Positions 8,248 through 17,989 are shown, numbered from the stretch's first letter. The stretch is DNA of 41,647 bases from Nitrososphaerales archaeon (GCA_029237505.1 JARBAW010000048.1:1-41647); one strand, 5' to 3'. The notes: a model not told the origin generated them from the letters alone. Numbers and translations: made by a program.

Positions 8248-10224
8248 ATGGGGTTCTGTTCTATTGTTATAGCATTGGTTAATAATGATGCACCGAATCA
8301 GAATAAACATAAGGTTGGGCTTGAAATCCATCAACAATTGGATTCTAATAATAAATTATTTTGTAATTGCAAAATAGTAGATTCCCCTGAATATGATTTT
8401 ACCTTCAAAAGGATCCTACACCCAACTCAAAGTGAAATGGGATCATATGATCAAGCTGCCGTTTTTGAGTCAAAGAAAATTAAGACTGTAAAATATCTGT
8501 CGTCTAAAAATTCCAATTGTCTGATTGAATCAGATGAGGAGCCACCAGAGATGGTTAACACAGAGGCACTTGATTTAGTCTTAACCATATCTCTTGCACT
8601 TCATTGTACAATTGAAGATGAATTACATGTAATGCGAAAAATAGTGATCGATGGTTCAAATACTACAGGATTCCAAAGAACAATACTAGTTGCTAGGAAC
8701 GGATATTTGGATGTCGATGGAGTTAGGGTTGGAATCCAAAGTATATGCTTAGAAGAAGATGCTGCTAGGATAATAAATGAACAAAAAGATGCTGCTAGGA
8801 TAATAAATGAACAAAAAGATGATACGGTCGATACTAAAATATTCGCTCTAGATAGATTAGGAATTCCACTTATCGAAATTGCCTTGGACCCAATTTCTAA
8901 TACTCCAATGTTTGTAACAAATGTGGCACAAACTATTGGCCGACTACTTCGCGCTACTAAGAAAGTAACTCGAGGCCTTGGAAGTATTAGACAAGACGTG
9001 AATATTTCAACAAATGGTGGTGCGGTTGTGGAAGTGAAAGGGGTGCAGCAGTTATCACAGTTGGCCCTCGTTATTGAATATGAAACAAAAAGACAGGATG
9101 GGTTAAATCAAATCGCGCAAGAACTTCATAATCGTAAAATTCATGAATCAGCCTTCATTGGCAATATCATAGATGTTACTGATTTCATGCAACAATCGAA
9201 TTCCAAAATAGTAAAGAAAATTCTCAGTGGCGATTCTAGATTCATGGCGTTAGTGTTGCGAGAATTTCATGGGATGTTATCTTTTGAACCATATCAAGGA
9301 ATAAGATTAGGCAAAGAATTGGGGGAAGTTGCAAAGTCCTATGGAATAGGTGGTATATTTCACTCCGACGAATTACCAAACTATGGGATTACCGGTGAAG
9401 ATGTGAAATCATTAGCCTCTATTTTAAAAGTTGACAAGAACGACGCTTTTGTTTTGGTTGGTGGCCCTTCCGTATTATTGAACTCCGTAATTTCCGAATT
9501 AACGAATAGAATTAAAAAGGCATTTTCAGGTGTTGTTGCGGAAACGCGTTCTGTGAGATTAGATGGCGTTACTGTATTTAGTAGGCCCAGACCAGGATCA
9601 TCGAGAATGTATCCTGAAACGGATATCCCTTACATTTCAATTAATGAAAACAGATTAAAAGAATTATCGAAGCACATTCCTCTCCCATGGAACGAAGTCA
9701 TCGATCAACTTTGTAAGAAATATCCTATCAACCGGACATTAGCAGAAAATATTTTTGATTCTCAATACTTTTCTCTTTTTGAGAAAATAGCAAGGCACAC
9801 ATCAATAAATCCCTCGTTCATAATATCTAAACTTACAGAAGATTTCGTTAGATTGGAAAGACAAGGTTATGATTGTTCCATCCTTACACAAAATGATCTA
9901 TTTTATTTGTTTGAACAGCTTGATAAATCTAGAATATCGAAAGAATCAATTCCAATAATACTCGAAAAACTGTTAAGAAATGAAGGTAGTTCTGTTAATG
10001 AAATCATAGGAACATTGGGATCTGAGGGATTTACAGAAGATGATATTGATGGCATTATCAAAAAAGTAATTGAGGAAAATCATAAGATAATTTCTCAGAA
10101 GGGAATGGATTCAATCGGCCTTTTGATGGGCAGGTGTATGTCAATTCTAAGAGGTAAGGTTGATGGGGAAAAAATCAACAAGCAACTAGTTACTAGACTA
10201 ACAGAACACTTGAATAAGTCCTAG
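8248..10224 (+). CDS. gatE: Glu-tRNA(Gln) amidotransferase subunit E
   Basis: A 658-residue archaeal GatE, partner of GatD in converting Glu-tRNA(Gln) to Gln-tRNA(Gln). The GatB/E cradle starts with KVGLEIHQQLDSNNKLFCNC (about 22-41) and continues through RLGIPLIEIAL and GLGSIRQDVNIS. An AspRS-like insert (about 290-460) includes RMYPETDIPYISI. A GatB/Yqey tail domain ends the protein. Residues 172-181 are repeated exactly at 182-191 by a 30-bp tandem duplication in the cradle domain. The ATG at 8248 adds a hydrophobic 17-residue N-terminus (MGFCSIVIALV...), so the true start may be the downstream TTG 8275. gatD is not in the window. Confidence 0.93.
   Translation: MGFCSIVIALVNNDAPNQNKHKVGLEIHQQLDSNNKLFCNCKIVDSPEYDFTFKRILHPTQSEMGSYDQAAVFESKKIKTVKYLSSKNSNCLIESDEEPPEMVNTEALDLVLTISLALHCTIEDELHVMRKIVIDGSNTTGFQRTILVARNGYLDVDGVRVGIQSICLEEDAARIINEQKDAARIINEQKDDTVDTKIFALDRLGIPLIEIALDPISNTPMFVTNVAQTIGRLLRATKKVTRGLGSIRQDVNISTNGGAVVEVKGVQQLSQLALVIEYETKRQDGLNQIAQELHNRKIHESAFIGNIIDVTDFMQQSNSKIVKKILSGDSRFMALVLREFHGMLSFEPYQGIRLGKELGEVAKSYGIGGIFHSDELPNYGITGEDVKSLASILKVDKNDAFVLVGGPSVLLNSVISELTNRIKKAFSGVVAETRSVRLDGVTVFSRPRPGSSRMYPETDIPYISINENRLKELSKHIPLPWNEVIDQLCKKYPINRTLAENIFDSQYFSLFEKIARHTSINPSFIISKLTEDFVRLERQGYDCSILTQNDLFYLFEQLDKSRISKESIPIILEKLLRNEGSSVNEIIGTLGSEGFTEDDIDGIIKKVIEENHKIISQKGMDSIGLLMGRCMSILRGKVDGEKINKQLVTRLTEHLNKS
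8758..8820 (+). repeat. Perfect 30-bp tandem duplication inside gatE
   Basis: The unit at 8761-8790 (starting GCTGCTAGGATAATAAATGA) recurs without a mismatch at 8791-8820. The preceding three bases (GAT) also match the unit end. It adds ten residues in frame, giving two copies of DAARIINEQK. Confidence 0.97.
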
Positions 10225-10428
10225 TCAATTAAGCCAATCAAATATGAATTTGATCTGGTCTTTGTGGAGTATATTTGCGTTGAATTATAAGAAAAGTGCC
10301 GGAATCTTACAACAGTCGTGTGCATCATATGAATAAAGATGTAGCAAAAAGATGGTTCAGAATTTTCTTTAGAAATTAATGTAATTAATCCAAAAGCTCC
10401 ATTTCTATGAATTAAAAATAATTTGAAT

Positions 10429-10971
10429 TCAAGTTGCTTGTCTGTACCTGGTTCTCAACCGCAATCTTTCAAAGAATTCCAGGACAATCCATAAAATAAG
10501 TGCACCAATACCTATTAGTAAAACTATTACTCCAATTAAAATCGTTTCAATTTCAACTTTTGGACTTTTATTACTATCGAAAAGGATCGCGCTACCAAAG
10601 ATACATTCTGTATAAATGTCAGTATTTTTGAGATTTGTCAAAACTGCAGTATAATTACCACTAATTGTCGGATTTATTGTTGCAAATAACTGTTGAGATG
10701 AATTAACATTAAATAACAATGATCCTTTTGGATTCAATATCCTAATATTAGTTAAGTCTAACGAACTTTGAGGAGTTAAGGAGATAGAAATGTTTTTGCC
10801 CTTTTGTACATCTTTCAGAAATATGATCGAGTTGCCATCCTTTGCTATTTTTCCCTTAAAAACTGTGCTTGTAGAGTGGAGAGGGTCGGGCACCTTAAGA
10901 GATGATATAGAAATTATCGTTACCCCGATCAATATAGATATTAATGCGATAGCCAAAACAATTCTTCTCAT
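10429..10971 (-). CDS. Exported two-TM protein with beta-sandwich-like ectodomain
   Basis: A 180-residue protein not assigned to a named family. An N-terminal membrane segment or uncleaved signal (residues 4-24) is followed by about 115 residues. These look beta-rich and resemble pre-peptidase/GOLD-like sandwiches, with segments such as GKNISISLTPQSSLDL, LNPKGSLLF and TISGNYTAVLTNL. A second helix (about 143-165) ends with a basic tail RLRLRTRYRQAT, which predicts a cytoplasmic C-terminus. Several N-x-S/T sequons lie in the outer domain. Start is ATG at 10969-10971. The architecture suggests a cell-surface protein anchored at both ends. Confidence 0.6.
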   Translation of the reverse strand: MRRIVLAIALISILIGVTIISISSLKVPDPLHSTSTVFKGKIAKDGNSIIFLKDVQKGKNISISLTPQSSLDLTNIRILNPKGSLLFNVNSSQQLFATINPTISGNYTAVLTNLKNTDIYTECIFGSAILFDSNKSPKVEIETILIGVIVLLIGIGALILWIVLEFFERLRLRTRYRQAT

Positions 10972-11148
10972 TGGTTATCACTCATCTTTAGTGCCATCTT
11001 TTGATGCTCCCATTTTAATGAGTTACAAATATGTGTTTTAAAGATATTACTGTGGTTTCAAAGATAGGTTTGTATCACAGCTCAAAAATTCAAATGATGG
11101 TCCACAGCCTAAGTTTGATATCGTGATTCAAATAAGGAGAGAATTCAT

Positions 11149-11162
11149 AATATATATATAAA
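11149..11162 (+). promoter_or_regulatory. TATA box of the GH5-like gene
   Basis: An alternating AT run reading AATATATATATAAA is centred about 28 bp before the ATG at 11184. This favours that ATG over the TTG at 11169 as the start. Confidence 0.6.
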
Positions 11163-11183
11163 CTAAATTTGGTACTAGTTGCA

Positions 11184-12491
11184 ATGAGTAGTTTCAAGCA
11201 CGCAAAAACTGCCTTATTTGGTTTAACTTTTGTATTGATAATATTGATGTCCAGCGGGCATTTTGCCTCCTTTGGGCAATCTGCAAATTTAGAAGGTCCC
11301 TTTGTCGGGGTTGCAATGAAAGGTGCATATGTGGATCAAAAGGAAAACAGAGAAAATACCCCATTACCACCTGCGACTTATTTCGATGAGAGTTTCAGGT
11401 TGCTAAGTGAAGCAGGACTAAATCATGTGAGATTCTTATTCTACTGGGAAGCATATGAGAAAAATCCACAAGGGTTTATGAATGAGATAGAACAAGTGGC
11501 AAATGCCGCAGATAAGTACGGCATTAAGGTAATTTATGATAATCATCAATGGCACACATCCTCTTGGCTTGAAAAGAGGGGTACTGGATTTCCAACTTCT
11601 CTATTTGCCAATAGTTCACAGCAATATCCTATGAATAGTGGCGGTAAAGAAGGTGAGCCGGTGGCAAAACTTTGGTGGTCTAATTTCTGGGATGGTACTA
11701 TTAAGGATGGAAAGGGAAATGATGCATGGACTCTTTTAGCTGACTTTTATAAGAAAATAGTCGCCGCAGTAGATAGTCATGAAAGCACTTTAGGCTATGA
11801 AATATTGAGTGAACCTCATGTTGAAAGCGCTGACCAATGGGAAAAAATTGGAAGTTTCAATTCGTTTATGACTGACGAGCTACGTTCGGTGACTCAGAAG
11901 GTTATTGTTTACAGCATGAATGTTCCTGTTGATCTAAATGGACCCATACAATTAACACCAGAAAATCTTGCGGAGATGGCTCCTGCAAGTAAGGAAAATG
12001 TATGGTTCAAAATAAGTGTCTACGGAATTCCAGACAGAGACCAGTATCAAAAAGAAAGGTTCGACCTTTTCTTACAAACTCGTGAATTGACAGGCATTCC
12101 ACTCTACATTGGTGAATGGAACAATGTCGTAAGAACCCAAGTTAATGGTGTATTCCAGCTTGATCCTCAAAAGAGTGGTCTGAACCAGCAAATTGCAGAT
12201 ACTATGCTTGAAGCATTTAAGAATGAAAATATTACTGCCTCAGCTTTCTGGAAATGGGACTATCAAGATGCAGACACTGCTAGTTTCAATTTGCTTTCAC
12301 ACATAAACGGAACAATGACACCAACAGAATACTACACATTTCTCAAAAACTCAGTAGCCAATGTTTATGGTGATCTATCCACTTCTGCATCAGGTCAATC
12401 CTCTGAAACAGCTAGTGACACAACATCTGATACAACTTCGGAAGACACTTCTGAAGCAGCATCTGAAACTAATTCTACTGAAGAGAATTAA
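11184..12491 (+). CDS. Secreted glycoside hydrolase family 5-like protein (cellulase fold)
   Basis: A 435-residue exported protein from the ATG at 11184. A signal peptide or anchor (about 9-33) is followed by a TIM-barrel GH5-like domain. Visible landmarks are LNHVRFLFYWEAYE, the substrate-site DNHQWH (119-124), the strand-4 acid/base motif YEILSEPH (E210), and the strand-7 nucleophile motif YIGEWN (E311) followed by FWKWDY. The usual Asn of the NEP motif is Ser here. The C-terminus (about 398-435) is a Ser/Thr/Glu-only tail, probably a flexible or glycosylated surface stalk. It would act outside the cell on a beta-glucan or glycolipid (clan A endo-beta-glycosidases). The stop overlaps that of the converging ABC ATPase gene by 4 bp. 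Confidence 0.78.
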   Translation: MSSFKHAKTALFGLTFVLIILMSSGHFASFGQSANLEGPFVGVAMKGAYVDQKENRENTPLPPATYFDESFRLLSEAGLNHVRFLFYWEAYEKNPQGFMNEIEQVANAADKYGIKVIYDNHQWHTSSWLEKRGTGFPTSLFANSSQQYPMNSGGKEGEPVAKLWWSNFWDGTIKDGKGNDAWTLLADFYKKIVAAVDSHESTLGYEILSEPHVESADQWEKIGSFNSFMTDELRSVTQKVIVYSMNVPVDLNGPIQLTPENLAEMAPASKENVWFKISVYGIPDRDQYQKERFDLFLQTRELTGIPLYIGEWNNVVRTQVNGVFQLDPQKSGLNQQIADTMLEAFKNENITASAFWKWDYQDADTASFNLLSHINGTMTPTEYYTFLKNSVANVYGDLSTSASGQSSETASDTTSDTTSEDTSEAASETNSTEEN

Positions 12492-13423
12492 TCTCGCGCC
12501 AATTCTCTATCAGAGTTATTGGGTTCAGAACCAACTAGGGATACAAATACGTCGTCCAGAGTAATAGGCGATACTTTAAAGAACAAATTTTTCTTTATTG
12601 CAATAGCTGATAATTCCTGGATGTTGGATTCAAACGTAAATAGTTTTATGGTTTCCGTTCCACCATCAACTACCGTCCCATAGGATCTTAACACTTCGCT
12701 GTCGACACCGGATTTTGAAATTTCTATCTTGATATTTTCTTTGATATTCTTTCTAATATCTGCAATAGTCCCTTGAGAGATAATGATCCCCTTATCTATT
12801 ATTACTATATCGTCAGAGAGTACTTCAGCTTCATCCATATAGTGTGTAGTAAGTAAAATCGTAGTTCCATTTTCTTTTTTTTCCTTAATGGCCTTCCAGA
12901 TCTGACGTCTGGAGACTGGATCAAGTCCGATTGTAGGTTCATCCAGGAAAAGTAACTTTGAGTCCGTGGCCATCGCCATCGCCACCAATACCTTTTGCTT
13001 CATTCCCCCCGACAGGTACATGGCGAGTCTATTTCTAACTTCATATAACTCAAATTCTCTAAGAATTTTTTCAGTTTTCATATATGAGTCGTCCTTGCTG
13101 ACACCTCTGATTCTTAGCCAGTAATAGATATGATCCCAAGGAGTAAGTGCGCGCAGAGGTCTTCCCTCTTGAGGCACTATGGATATTTCGTTTCGTATTT
13201 TTTCCGTATCTTTAATTAAATCATTTTCAAATATTTTTACAGTTCCAGAACTTGGTAATAGTTGAGTCGCGCAAATTCTCACAAAGGTAGTTTTTCCAGC
13301 ACCATTTCTTCCCAGAAGAGTAAATATCCTACCCGGTTCAATACTAAGTGAAATGCTATTTATTGCGAAAGTTGACGATCCTTTATATTTCTTGGTAACA
13401 TCAGCGGCTTCTATTGCTTTCAT
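12488..13423 (-). CDS. ABC transporter ATP-binding protein (DrrA/CcmA type)
   Basis: A 311-residue ABC ATPase. Walker A is GRNGAGKT (38-45), the Q-loop is in IVPQE, the signature is LSGGM (137-141), Walker B is LLFLDEP (157-163) and the switch His is in LLTTHYMDEAEVL. The C-terminal ~80 residues after DDIVIIDKG form the extra domain typical of DrrA-like exporters, with a VSPITLDDVFVSLVG end. It would power an ABC-2 type efflux permease, but no permease gene lies next to it. It ends 4 bp into the converging GH5-like gene. Confidence 0.88.
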   Translation of the reverse strand: MKAIEAADVTKKYKGSSTFAINSISLSIEPGRIFTLLGRNGAGKTTFVRICATQLLPSSGTVKIFENDLIKDTEKIRNEISIVPQEGRPLRALTPWDHIYYWLRIRGVSKDDSYMKTEKILREFELYEVRNRLAMYLSGGMKQKVLVAMAMATDSKLLFLDEPTIGLDPVSRRQIWKAIKEKKENGTTILLTTHYMDEAEVLSDDIVIIDKGIIISQGTIADIRKNIKENIKIEISKSGVDSEVLRSYGTVVDGGTETIKLFTFESNIQELSAIAIKKNLFFKVSPITLDDVFVSLVGSEPNNSDRELARD

Positions 13424-13529
13424 ATTGGAAGATTTCAGTCTTAATTTTAGATAATCCGTAACTTAAGAAGGATATTATCCATAATAGGTAATGTTGATTT
13501 TGAAATTGGAAAATAGTATATATTCTAAT

Positions 13530-14114
13530 TTACTCCACATTGATAGAAACTCCATCTTCCTTTGAATCTTTTAATTGAAAGACCACTTCTAGAATTCCAT
13601 TTTTATATGTTGATTTTCCTGTGGACGGCTCAATCTGATCTGGCAATTCAATTTTTTTACTATATCTTCTTTCTCCTGTGGTTGATTCTATCGTAAGAGA
13701 TTTTTCATTGGCAGTTATCCTTAAATCATTTTTACTCACTCCGGGCATTTCTGCAATTATTTTCAATTTGTCAACATCTCTGATAATGTCGACTACTGGC
13801 TCCCTTTGATCACTAACAGAAAATTTACCAGTTAAGGAGCTAGGGAACGTATTTAAGTTTCCAAATTTTCTGACGATTGGTTTTCCATCTTCTCCTATTT
13901 TGAATGAATATCCATAGACAATAGGGCCCATTTCACGCACAGTTGAACCGTCGTTAAGTTTGCGCTCTCTTATTAGATTTTTTGGAACATTTTGATCCAT
14001 GTTCTTGACAGCCTCTTGCATCAACTTTTCCATTTCCTTCATCATGGAATCTACATCGGGAAACCATGAATTAGTTCTTCTTCGTCCAAACCATTCGTCA
14101 AAGGGAGTAGACAT
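13530..14114 (-). CDS. Small heat-shock protein, Hsp20/alpha-crystallin family
   Basis: A 194-residue Hsp20. The N-terminal arm MSTPFDEWFGRRR leads into a helical DSMMKEMEKLMQEAV segment. The alpha-crystallin domain (about 100-190) includes EPVVDIIRDVDKLKIIAEMP, the SLTIESTTGERRYSKKIELP strand pair, and the closing YKNGILEVVF. It is an ATP-independent holdase. The ATG at 14114 is preferred over the upstream in-frame TTG or ATG codons because a strong TATA box lies 27 bp before it. It is 46 bp after dnaJ in the same direction, so it has its own promoter but may also be read through from the grpE-dnaK-dnaJ unit. Confidence 0.92.
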   Translation of the reverse strand: MSTPFDEWFGRRRTNSWFPDVDSMMKEMEKLMQEAVKNMDQNVPKNLIRERKLNDGSTVREMGPIVYGYSFKIGEDGKPIVRKFGNLNTFPSSLTGKFSVSDQREPVVDIIRDVDKLKIIAEMPGVSKNDLRITANEKSLTIESTTGERRYSKKIELPDQIEPSTGKSTYKNGILEVVFQLKDSKEDGVSINVE

Positions 14115-14133
14115 GTGTATTATCTTAAGTTGT

Positions 14134-14148
14134 TTAAATATAAATATT
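14134..14148 (-). promoter_or_regulatory. TATA box of hsp20
   Basis: On the minus strand AATATTTATATTTAA is centred about 27 bp before the ATG at 14114. Part of it lies just before the dnaJ stop, so hsp20 can be transcribed independently. Confidence 0.6.
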
Positions 14149-14160
14149 ACAATTTCGTGA

Positions 14161-15276
14161 TTAGGTATTTTTAGTATCATTCAATTCTTTGATTAGCCAC
14201 TTTTGTCTATCACTAAGCTTGGTAGGCACCTCAAGCTTTATTTTTATGATTTGATCTCCCTTAGAGCGTCGACCATGCACCGGTATCCCTTTTCCCCTCA
14301 ATCTAAAGATTGAATCTACTTGTGTACCTGGTGGAATTTTCAATTTCTCACTTCCATACAGCGTAGGTAATACTAATTCTGTGCCTAATACCAGCTCCGT
14401 ATATTTTAGCTTCAGTAGATAAAGTAAATCTCCATTTTCAAGTCTTTCAAAAATTTGATGAGGCTTTATGTGAATTCGGATAAACAAATCTCCTGGTACT
14501 TCATTTCCATCAGATATTCCCCTGCCACTTAACTGAAGTGTCATTCCATCATCAATTCCTGGGGGTATTTCCACCTGAATTTTCGTTCTTATAGCAACTT
14601 TACCATTTGAGCCACAATTCTTGCAAGGTTTTTCTATAATCTCGCCCACACCTTTACAAGATCTACAAGTCTCTACAGTGACGAAAGTTGAAAATCTATT
14701 TTCGTTAAATATTCGCTTTGTTTGGCCAAGTCCATTACAAGAGGAACACTTCTTTCGTTTCGTTCCAGGATAGCATCCACTTCCATTGCAGACTGAGCAC
14801 TTTTCTAATGCAGGAATCTCAACCGTTTCATTCTTTCCACTAATTACCTCTTCTAATGAAAGCGACAAGTCAATCACAGTATCCTCTCCTCTATTACCTC
14901 TTCCAAAATTAAATCCGAATCCAAACGGATCACTCCTATTTCTAGGAGAAAAGCCACCCCCAAACAATTGTTCAAAAATATCTTTTATTCCGCCAAATCC
15001 GATGTCCCTGAAGATTTCATCAAAGTTCGATTCTGATCCTCTAAAGACTTCTTCAGATCCGACATGTCCAAATTTATCATATTTTTTCCTTTTTTCATCA
15101 TCAGATAGTACTGCGTACGCTTCTGAAATTTCTTTGAATTTTTCTTCTGCACCCGCATTTTTGTTTCTATCCGGATGAAATTGAAGGGCTAACTTCCTAT
15201 ATTTATTTTTGATCTCCTCTTTAGTAGCATTTCTTCCGACATTCAAAACTTCGTAATAGTCACGCTTTGTACTCAT
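14161..15276 (-). CDS. dnaJ: Chaperone DnaJ (Hsp40, type I)
   Basis: A 371-residue full-length type I Hsp40. The J-domain carries HPD at about residues 34-36, followed by a Gly/Phe-rich linker. The zinc domain has four C-x2-C-x-G-like motifs ([24 protein letters not shown] and CKNCGSNG), the last with a shuffled glycine order. Two C-terminal substrate-binding barrels complete it. It stimulates DnaK ATPase and delivers unfolded clients. The ATG at 15276 ([10 protein letters not shown]) is chosen over a TTG three codons upstream. It follows dnaK by 60 bp in a bacterial-type chaperone cluster, a set generally considered laterally acquired by archaea. Confidence 0.96.
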   Translation of the reverse strand: MSTKRDYYEVLNVGRNATKEEIKNKYRKLALQFHPDRNKNAGAEEKFKEISEAYAVLSDDEKRKKYDKFGHVGSEEVFRGSESNFDEIFRDIGFGGIKDIFEQLFGGGFSPRNRSDPFGFGFNFGRGNRGEDTVIDLSLSLEEVISGKNETVEIPALEKCSVCNGSGCYPGTKRKKCSSCNGLGQTKRIFNENRFSTFVTVETCRSCKGVGEIIEKPCKNCGSNGKVAIRTKIQVEIPPGIDDGMTLQLSGRGISDGNEVPGDLFIRIHIKPHQIFERLENGDLLYLLKLKYTELVLGTELVLPTLYGSEKLKIPPGTQVDSIFRLRGKGIPVHGRRSKGDQIIKIKLEVPTKLSDRQKWLIKELNDTKNT

Positions 15277-15336
15277 TTGAAGCAACCATTGATTGGAAAT
15301 GACGCCATGAATTTGGGTATTACACTAGGTATCATA

Positions 15337-17247
15337 CTAGGCCTGAGTATTGGACTGACTCGCACTATCTGTTGGTTGATTCGCACTATCTGTTGGTTGA
15401 TTCGCACTATCTGTTGGTTGATTCGCACTATCTGTTGGTTGATTCGCACTACCAGTATTTTGAGATGAGGTTGATTGTTGAGATGCAGAGGCACCAGCAG
15501 ATCTGTATGCTTCCGTACTTATTTGACCTATGATATTTTTAAGAGATTCCATTTTCTTTTTTATTTCTTCAATGTTGTTTGATGATAATGCTTCCTTCAA
15601 TTCCTTAACGGAATTATTCACTTTTTCTACTTGATCTGGTTTTATTTTGTCCTTTAAATCCTGTTGCGTAAGTTTTTCTGCAGTATATGTTAAATTATCT
15701 GCTTCATTTTTCACTTCTGCTTCTTCTTTCTTCTTTTTATCTTGTTCAGCAAATTGCTCTGATTCCTTCTTTAGTCTTTCAATATCATCTTTAGAGAGTT
15801 TAGTATTTGCAGAAATCGTTATTTTGGATTCCTTAGAAGTGGCAAGGTCTTTTGCTGTGACATTGAGTATGCCATTTGCATCAATATCAAAAGTAACCTC
15901 TACCTGTGGAATTCCTCTGGGTGCGGGAGGTATTCCTGACAAGTTGAACATTCCCAAGGAAACACAATCGGCTGCCATCGATCTTTCACCCTGGACTATG
16001 TGAACAGTTACTGCATTTTGATAGTCTGCAGCAGTAGTAAAGACTTTACTTTTCTTTGTAGGTATAGTGGTGTTTCTTTCAATAAGTGGTTCTTTCAATC
16101 CCCCGAGTACTTCCACTCCCAAAGTTAGCGGGGTTACATCAACTAATAGTATGTCTGTACTTACATCTCCCGCAATGATTGCCCCTTGAACCGCCGCCCC
16201 CATAGCTACGGCTTCCATAGGATCAATGCCTCTTTCTGGTTCCTTTGACATTACGCTTGTGATGAATTGTCGAACAATTGGCATGCGCGTTGGTCCTCCA
16301 ATTAGTATAATTTTATCGATCTCGGCAGGTTTCAGTTTTGCATCCTCGATTGCCTGCAGCATGGGGCTTTTGCATCTTTCAATTATTGGTCTCAACAATT
16401 CCTCTAGCTTTGATCTTGATAGTGCCAAGACCAAGTTTTTCGGACCTGATGCATCGTATGCTAAGAATGGTAAATTTATTTCAGTGCTCATTACATTAGA
16501 TAATTCAATTTTTGCCTTTTCTGCAGCCTCCTTAATTCTCATCATCGCAGCTTTATCATTGCGAATATCAATAGAAGTTTGATTCTTAAACTCTTGAATG
16601 ATATATTCGATCACAGAGTTATCCATATCCGTACCACCAAGTTGAGTATCACCAGAAGTACTCTTTACTTGAAATACTCCGCCACCCATCTCCATTATGG
16701 TAACATCTAGTGTTCCTCCGCCAAGATCAAAGACCATTATCTTCAAATCTTTGTTTACCTTGTCTAATCCATAAGCTAACGATGCAGCTGTGGGTTCATT
16801 AATAATTCTGACAACTTCCAGCCCTGCGATTTCGCCTGCATCTTTTGTCGCTTGTCGTTGATTATCATTAAAATACGCTGGGACCGTTATCACTGCCTTA
16901 TCCACAGTTTCGCCAATATAGGCTTCAGAATCTCTTTTTATTTTTTGCAAAATAAAGGACGAAATCTGTTGAGGCGTATACTCCTTATCATAGACTCTAA
17001 ATTTGAAATCAGTGCCCATTTTTCGCTTAGCAGCTATTACCGTCCCTTCAGGATTGGTTACCATCTGTCTTCTTGCAGGTTCACCTACCAGCAATTGGCC
17101 GTCTTTAGTGAAGGCAACATATGACGGAAAGGCCTTCCCACCAACGGATGTTCCTTCAGCAGCTTGAATAATTGTAGGTTTCCCGCCAATCATCACAGAT
17201 GCTGCCGAATTACTTGTTCCAAGGTCTATCCCAATAATTTTACCCAT
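15337..17247 (-). CDS. dnaK: Chaperone DnaK (Hsp70)
   Basis: A 636-residue Hsp70. The nucleotide-binding domain starts [15 protein letters not shown] and includes [13 protein letters not shown] and [13 protein letters not shown]. The linker region precedes [17 protein letters not shown], and a substrate-binding domain and helical lid follow. The last ~45 residues are a low-complexity tail with tandem NQPTDSA heptapeptides encoded by 21-bp repeats. It refolds proteins with DnaJ and GrpE. It begins 12 bp after the grpE stop codon. No CIRCE operator is seen upstream, so control is presumably archaeal. Confidence 0.97.
   Translation of the reverse strand: MGKIIGIDLGTSNSAASVMIGGKPTIIQAAEGTSVGGKAFPSYVAFTKDGQLLVGEPARRQMVTNPEGTVIAAKRKMGTDFKFRVYDKEYTPQQISSFILQKIKRDSEAYIGETVDKAVITVPAYFNDNQRQATKDAGEIAGLEVVRIINEPTAASLAYGLDKVNKDLKIMVFDLGGGTLDVTIMEMGGGVFQVKSTSGDTQLGGTDMDNSVIEYIIQEFKNQTSIDIRNDKAAMMRIKEAAEKAKIELSNVMSTEINLPFLAYDASGPKNLVLALSRSKLEELLRPIIERCKSPMLQAIEDAKLKPAEIDKIILIGGPTRMPIVRQFITSVMSKEPERGIDPMEAVAMGAAVQGAIIAGDVSTDILLVDVTPLTLGVEVLGGLKEPLIERNTTIPTKKSKVFTTAADYQNAVTVHIVQGERSMAADCVSLGMFNLSGIPPAPRGIPQVEVTFDIDANGILNVTAKDLATSKESKITISANTKLSKDDIERLKKESEQFAEQDKKKKEEAEVKNEADNLTYTAEKLTQQDLKDKIKPDQVEKVNNSVKELKEALSSNNIEEIKKKMESLKNIIGQISTEAYRSAGASASQQSTSSQNTGSANQPTDSANQPTDSANQPTDSANQPTDSASQSNTQA
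15361..15452 (-). repeat. 21-bp tandem repeat in the dnaK 3' coding end
   Basis: Four identical 21-bp units (plus-strand CGCACTATCTGTTGGTTGAT followed by T) run from 15361 to 15444. A partial fifth unit begins at 15445. They encode repeated NQPTDSA heptapeptides in the disordered DnaK tail and preserve frame at any copy number. Confidence 0.97.
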
Positions 17248-17259
17248 AATCTCTTTTCA

Positions 17260-17961
17260 CTACTCCTTATGATTTTCATTGATATCTTTATTTGTAACTG
17301 TTCTTTTAGATAAAATGACTGAAGAAGGTCTTAAAACTTTATTGTTTAACAAATAACCCTTCCTTACTACTTCCACTATTGTATTGTCGGGTGCCAGCTC
17401 ATTGGTTACAAATCCAATAGCATCGTGGACATTTGGATCAAATGGGGTATTCATGCTTTCTATTTCTACCATGCCTTCTTCCTTCATAAAACTCTCAAAA
17501 TTGGTCATAATGCCTTGGATTCCCCCAACGACAGTCGAATCATACTCGCCATTTTTTAGAGTTTCCAGTGCCAATAGACAATCATCATAAATCTTCAAGA
17601 TTTTTATGAAGAGTTGACCCCTATTCTCTTCAATTTTTGATTCCACTTGTCTCTCCATTTGTTTCCGATAATTATCAAAATCTGCCATAAGATACCTAAG
17701 TTTTGATAAATTCTTTTCAGATACTTCTCTTTCCTTTTCAAGCTCTGCATTGAGGAATTCGATTTCTCTCCTTAATACCTCATTGTCGGTAACTTTTGAA
17801 CTATTATCTCTGCTATCGACATTGTCATCACTATCGATTAATACGTCATTATCGGTAACTTCTAAATTCTCTTCATTACTATCGTTTACTTTCTTGTCCA
17901 AGATTGGAAATATTCTGACTCCTCTCAGATAATTAGATATCGGCAATTGTCCATTAATCAA
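17260..17961 (-). CDS. grpE: Nucleotide exchange factor GrpE
   Basis: A 233-residue GrpE. A disordered acidic N-terminus (repeated VTDN-D/E-VL segments) is followed by the long coiled coil (about 85-135, with YLMADFDNYRKQMERQ). A C-terminal beta domain holds FDPNVHDAIGFV and the VVRKGYLLNNKVLRPSSVILS signature. It releases ADP from DnaK. It is first in the grpE-dnaK-dnaJ unit and divergent from thioredoxin, with 28 bp between the listed starts. The start is uncertain: TTG 17961 gives the longest form and TTG 17901 would remove 20 residues. Confidence 0.92.
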   Translation of the reverse strand: MINGQLPISNYLRGVRIFPILDKKVNDSNEENLEVTDNDVLIDSDDNVDSRDNSSKVTDNEVLRREIEFLNAELEKEREVSEKNLSKLRYLMADFDNYRKQMERQVESKIEENRGQLFIKILKIYDDCLLALETLKNGEYDSTVVGGIQGIMTNFESFMKEEGMVEIESMNTPFDPNVHDAIGFVTNELAPDNTIVEVVRKGYLLNNKVLRPSSVILSKRTVTNKDINENHKE

Positions 17962-17989
17962 AAAACATAATAAGCCAAAACATGGTCAG

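Noticed and set aside
10225-10335. Minus-strand 35-codon ORF after gatE
   Set aside because: It has low-complexity polar composition, no TATA box at suitable spacing and no hydrophobic or metal pattern, so it is likely chance.
14115-14180. 22-residue N-terminal extension of Hsp20 overlapping dnaJ
   Set aside because: A TATA box lies inside this stretch 27 bp before the ATG at 14114, so the shorter start is favoured.
15361-15452. Regular 21-bp repeats resembling a CRISPR array
   Set aside because: Units are directly contiguous with no spacers and are translated in frame as DnaK's C-terminal tail.
15647-16582. Long plus-strand open frames opposite dnaK (15647-16003 and 16226-16582)
   Set aside because: They are antisense shadows of conserved Hsp70 codons, rich in Ser/Phe/Leu as expected from complementary reading, and have no promoter or motif.
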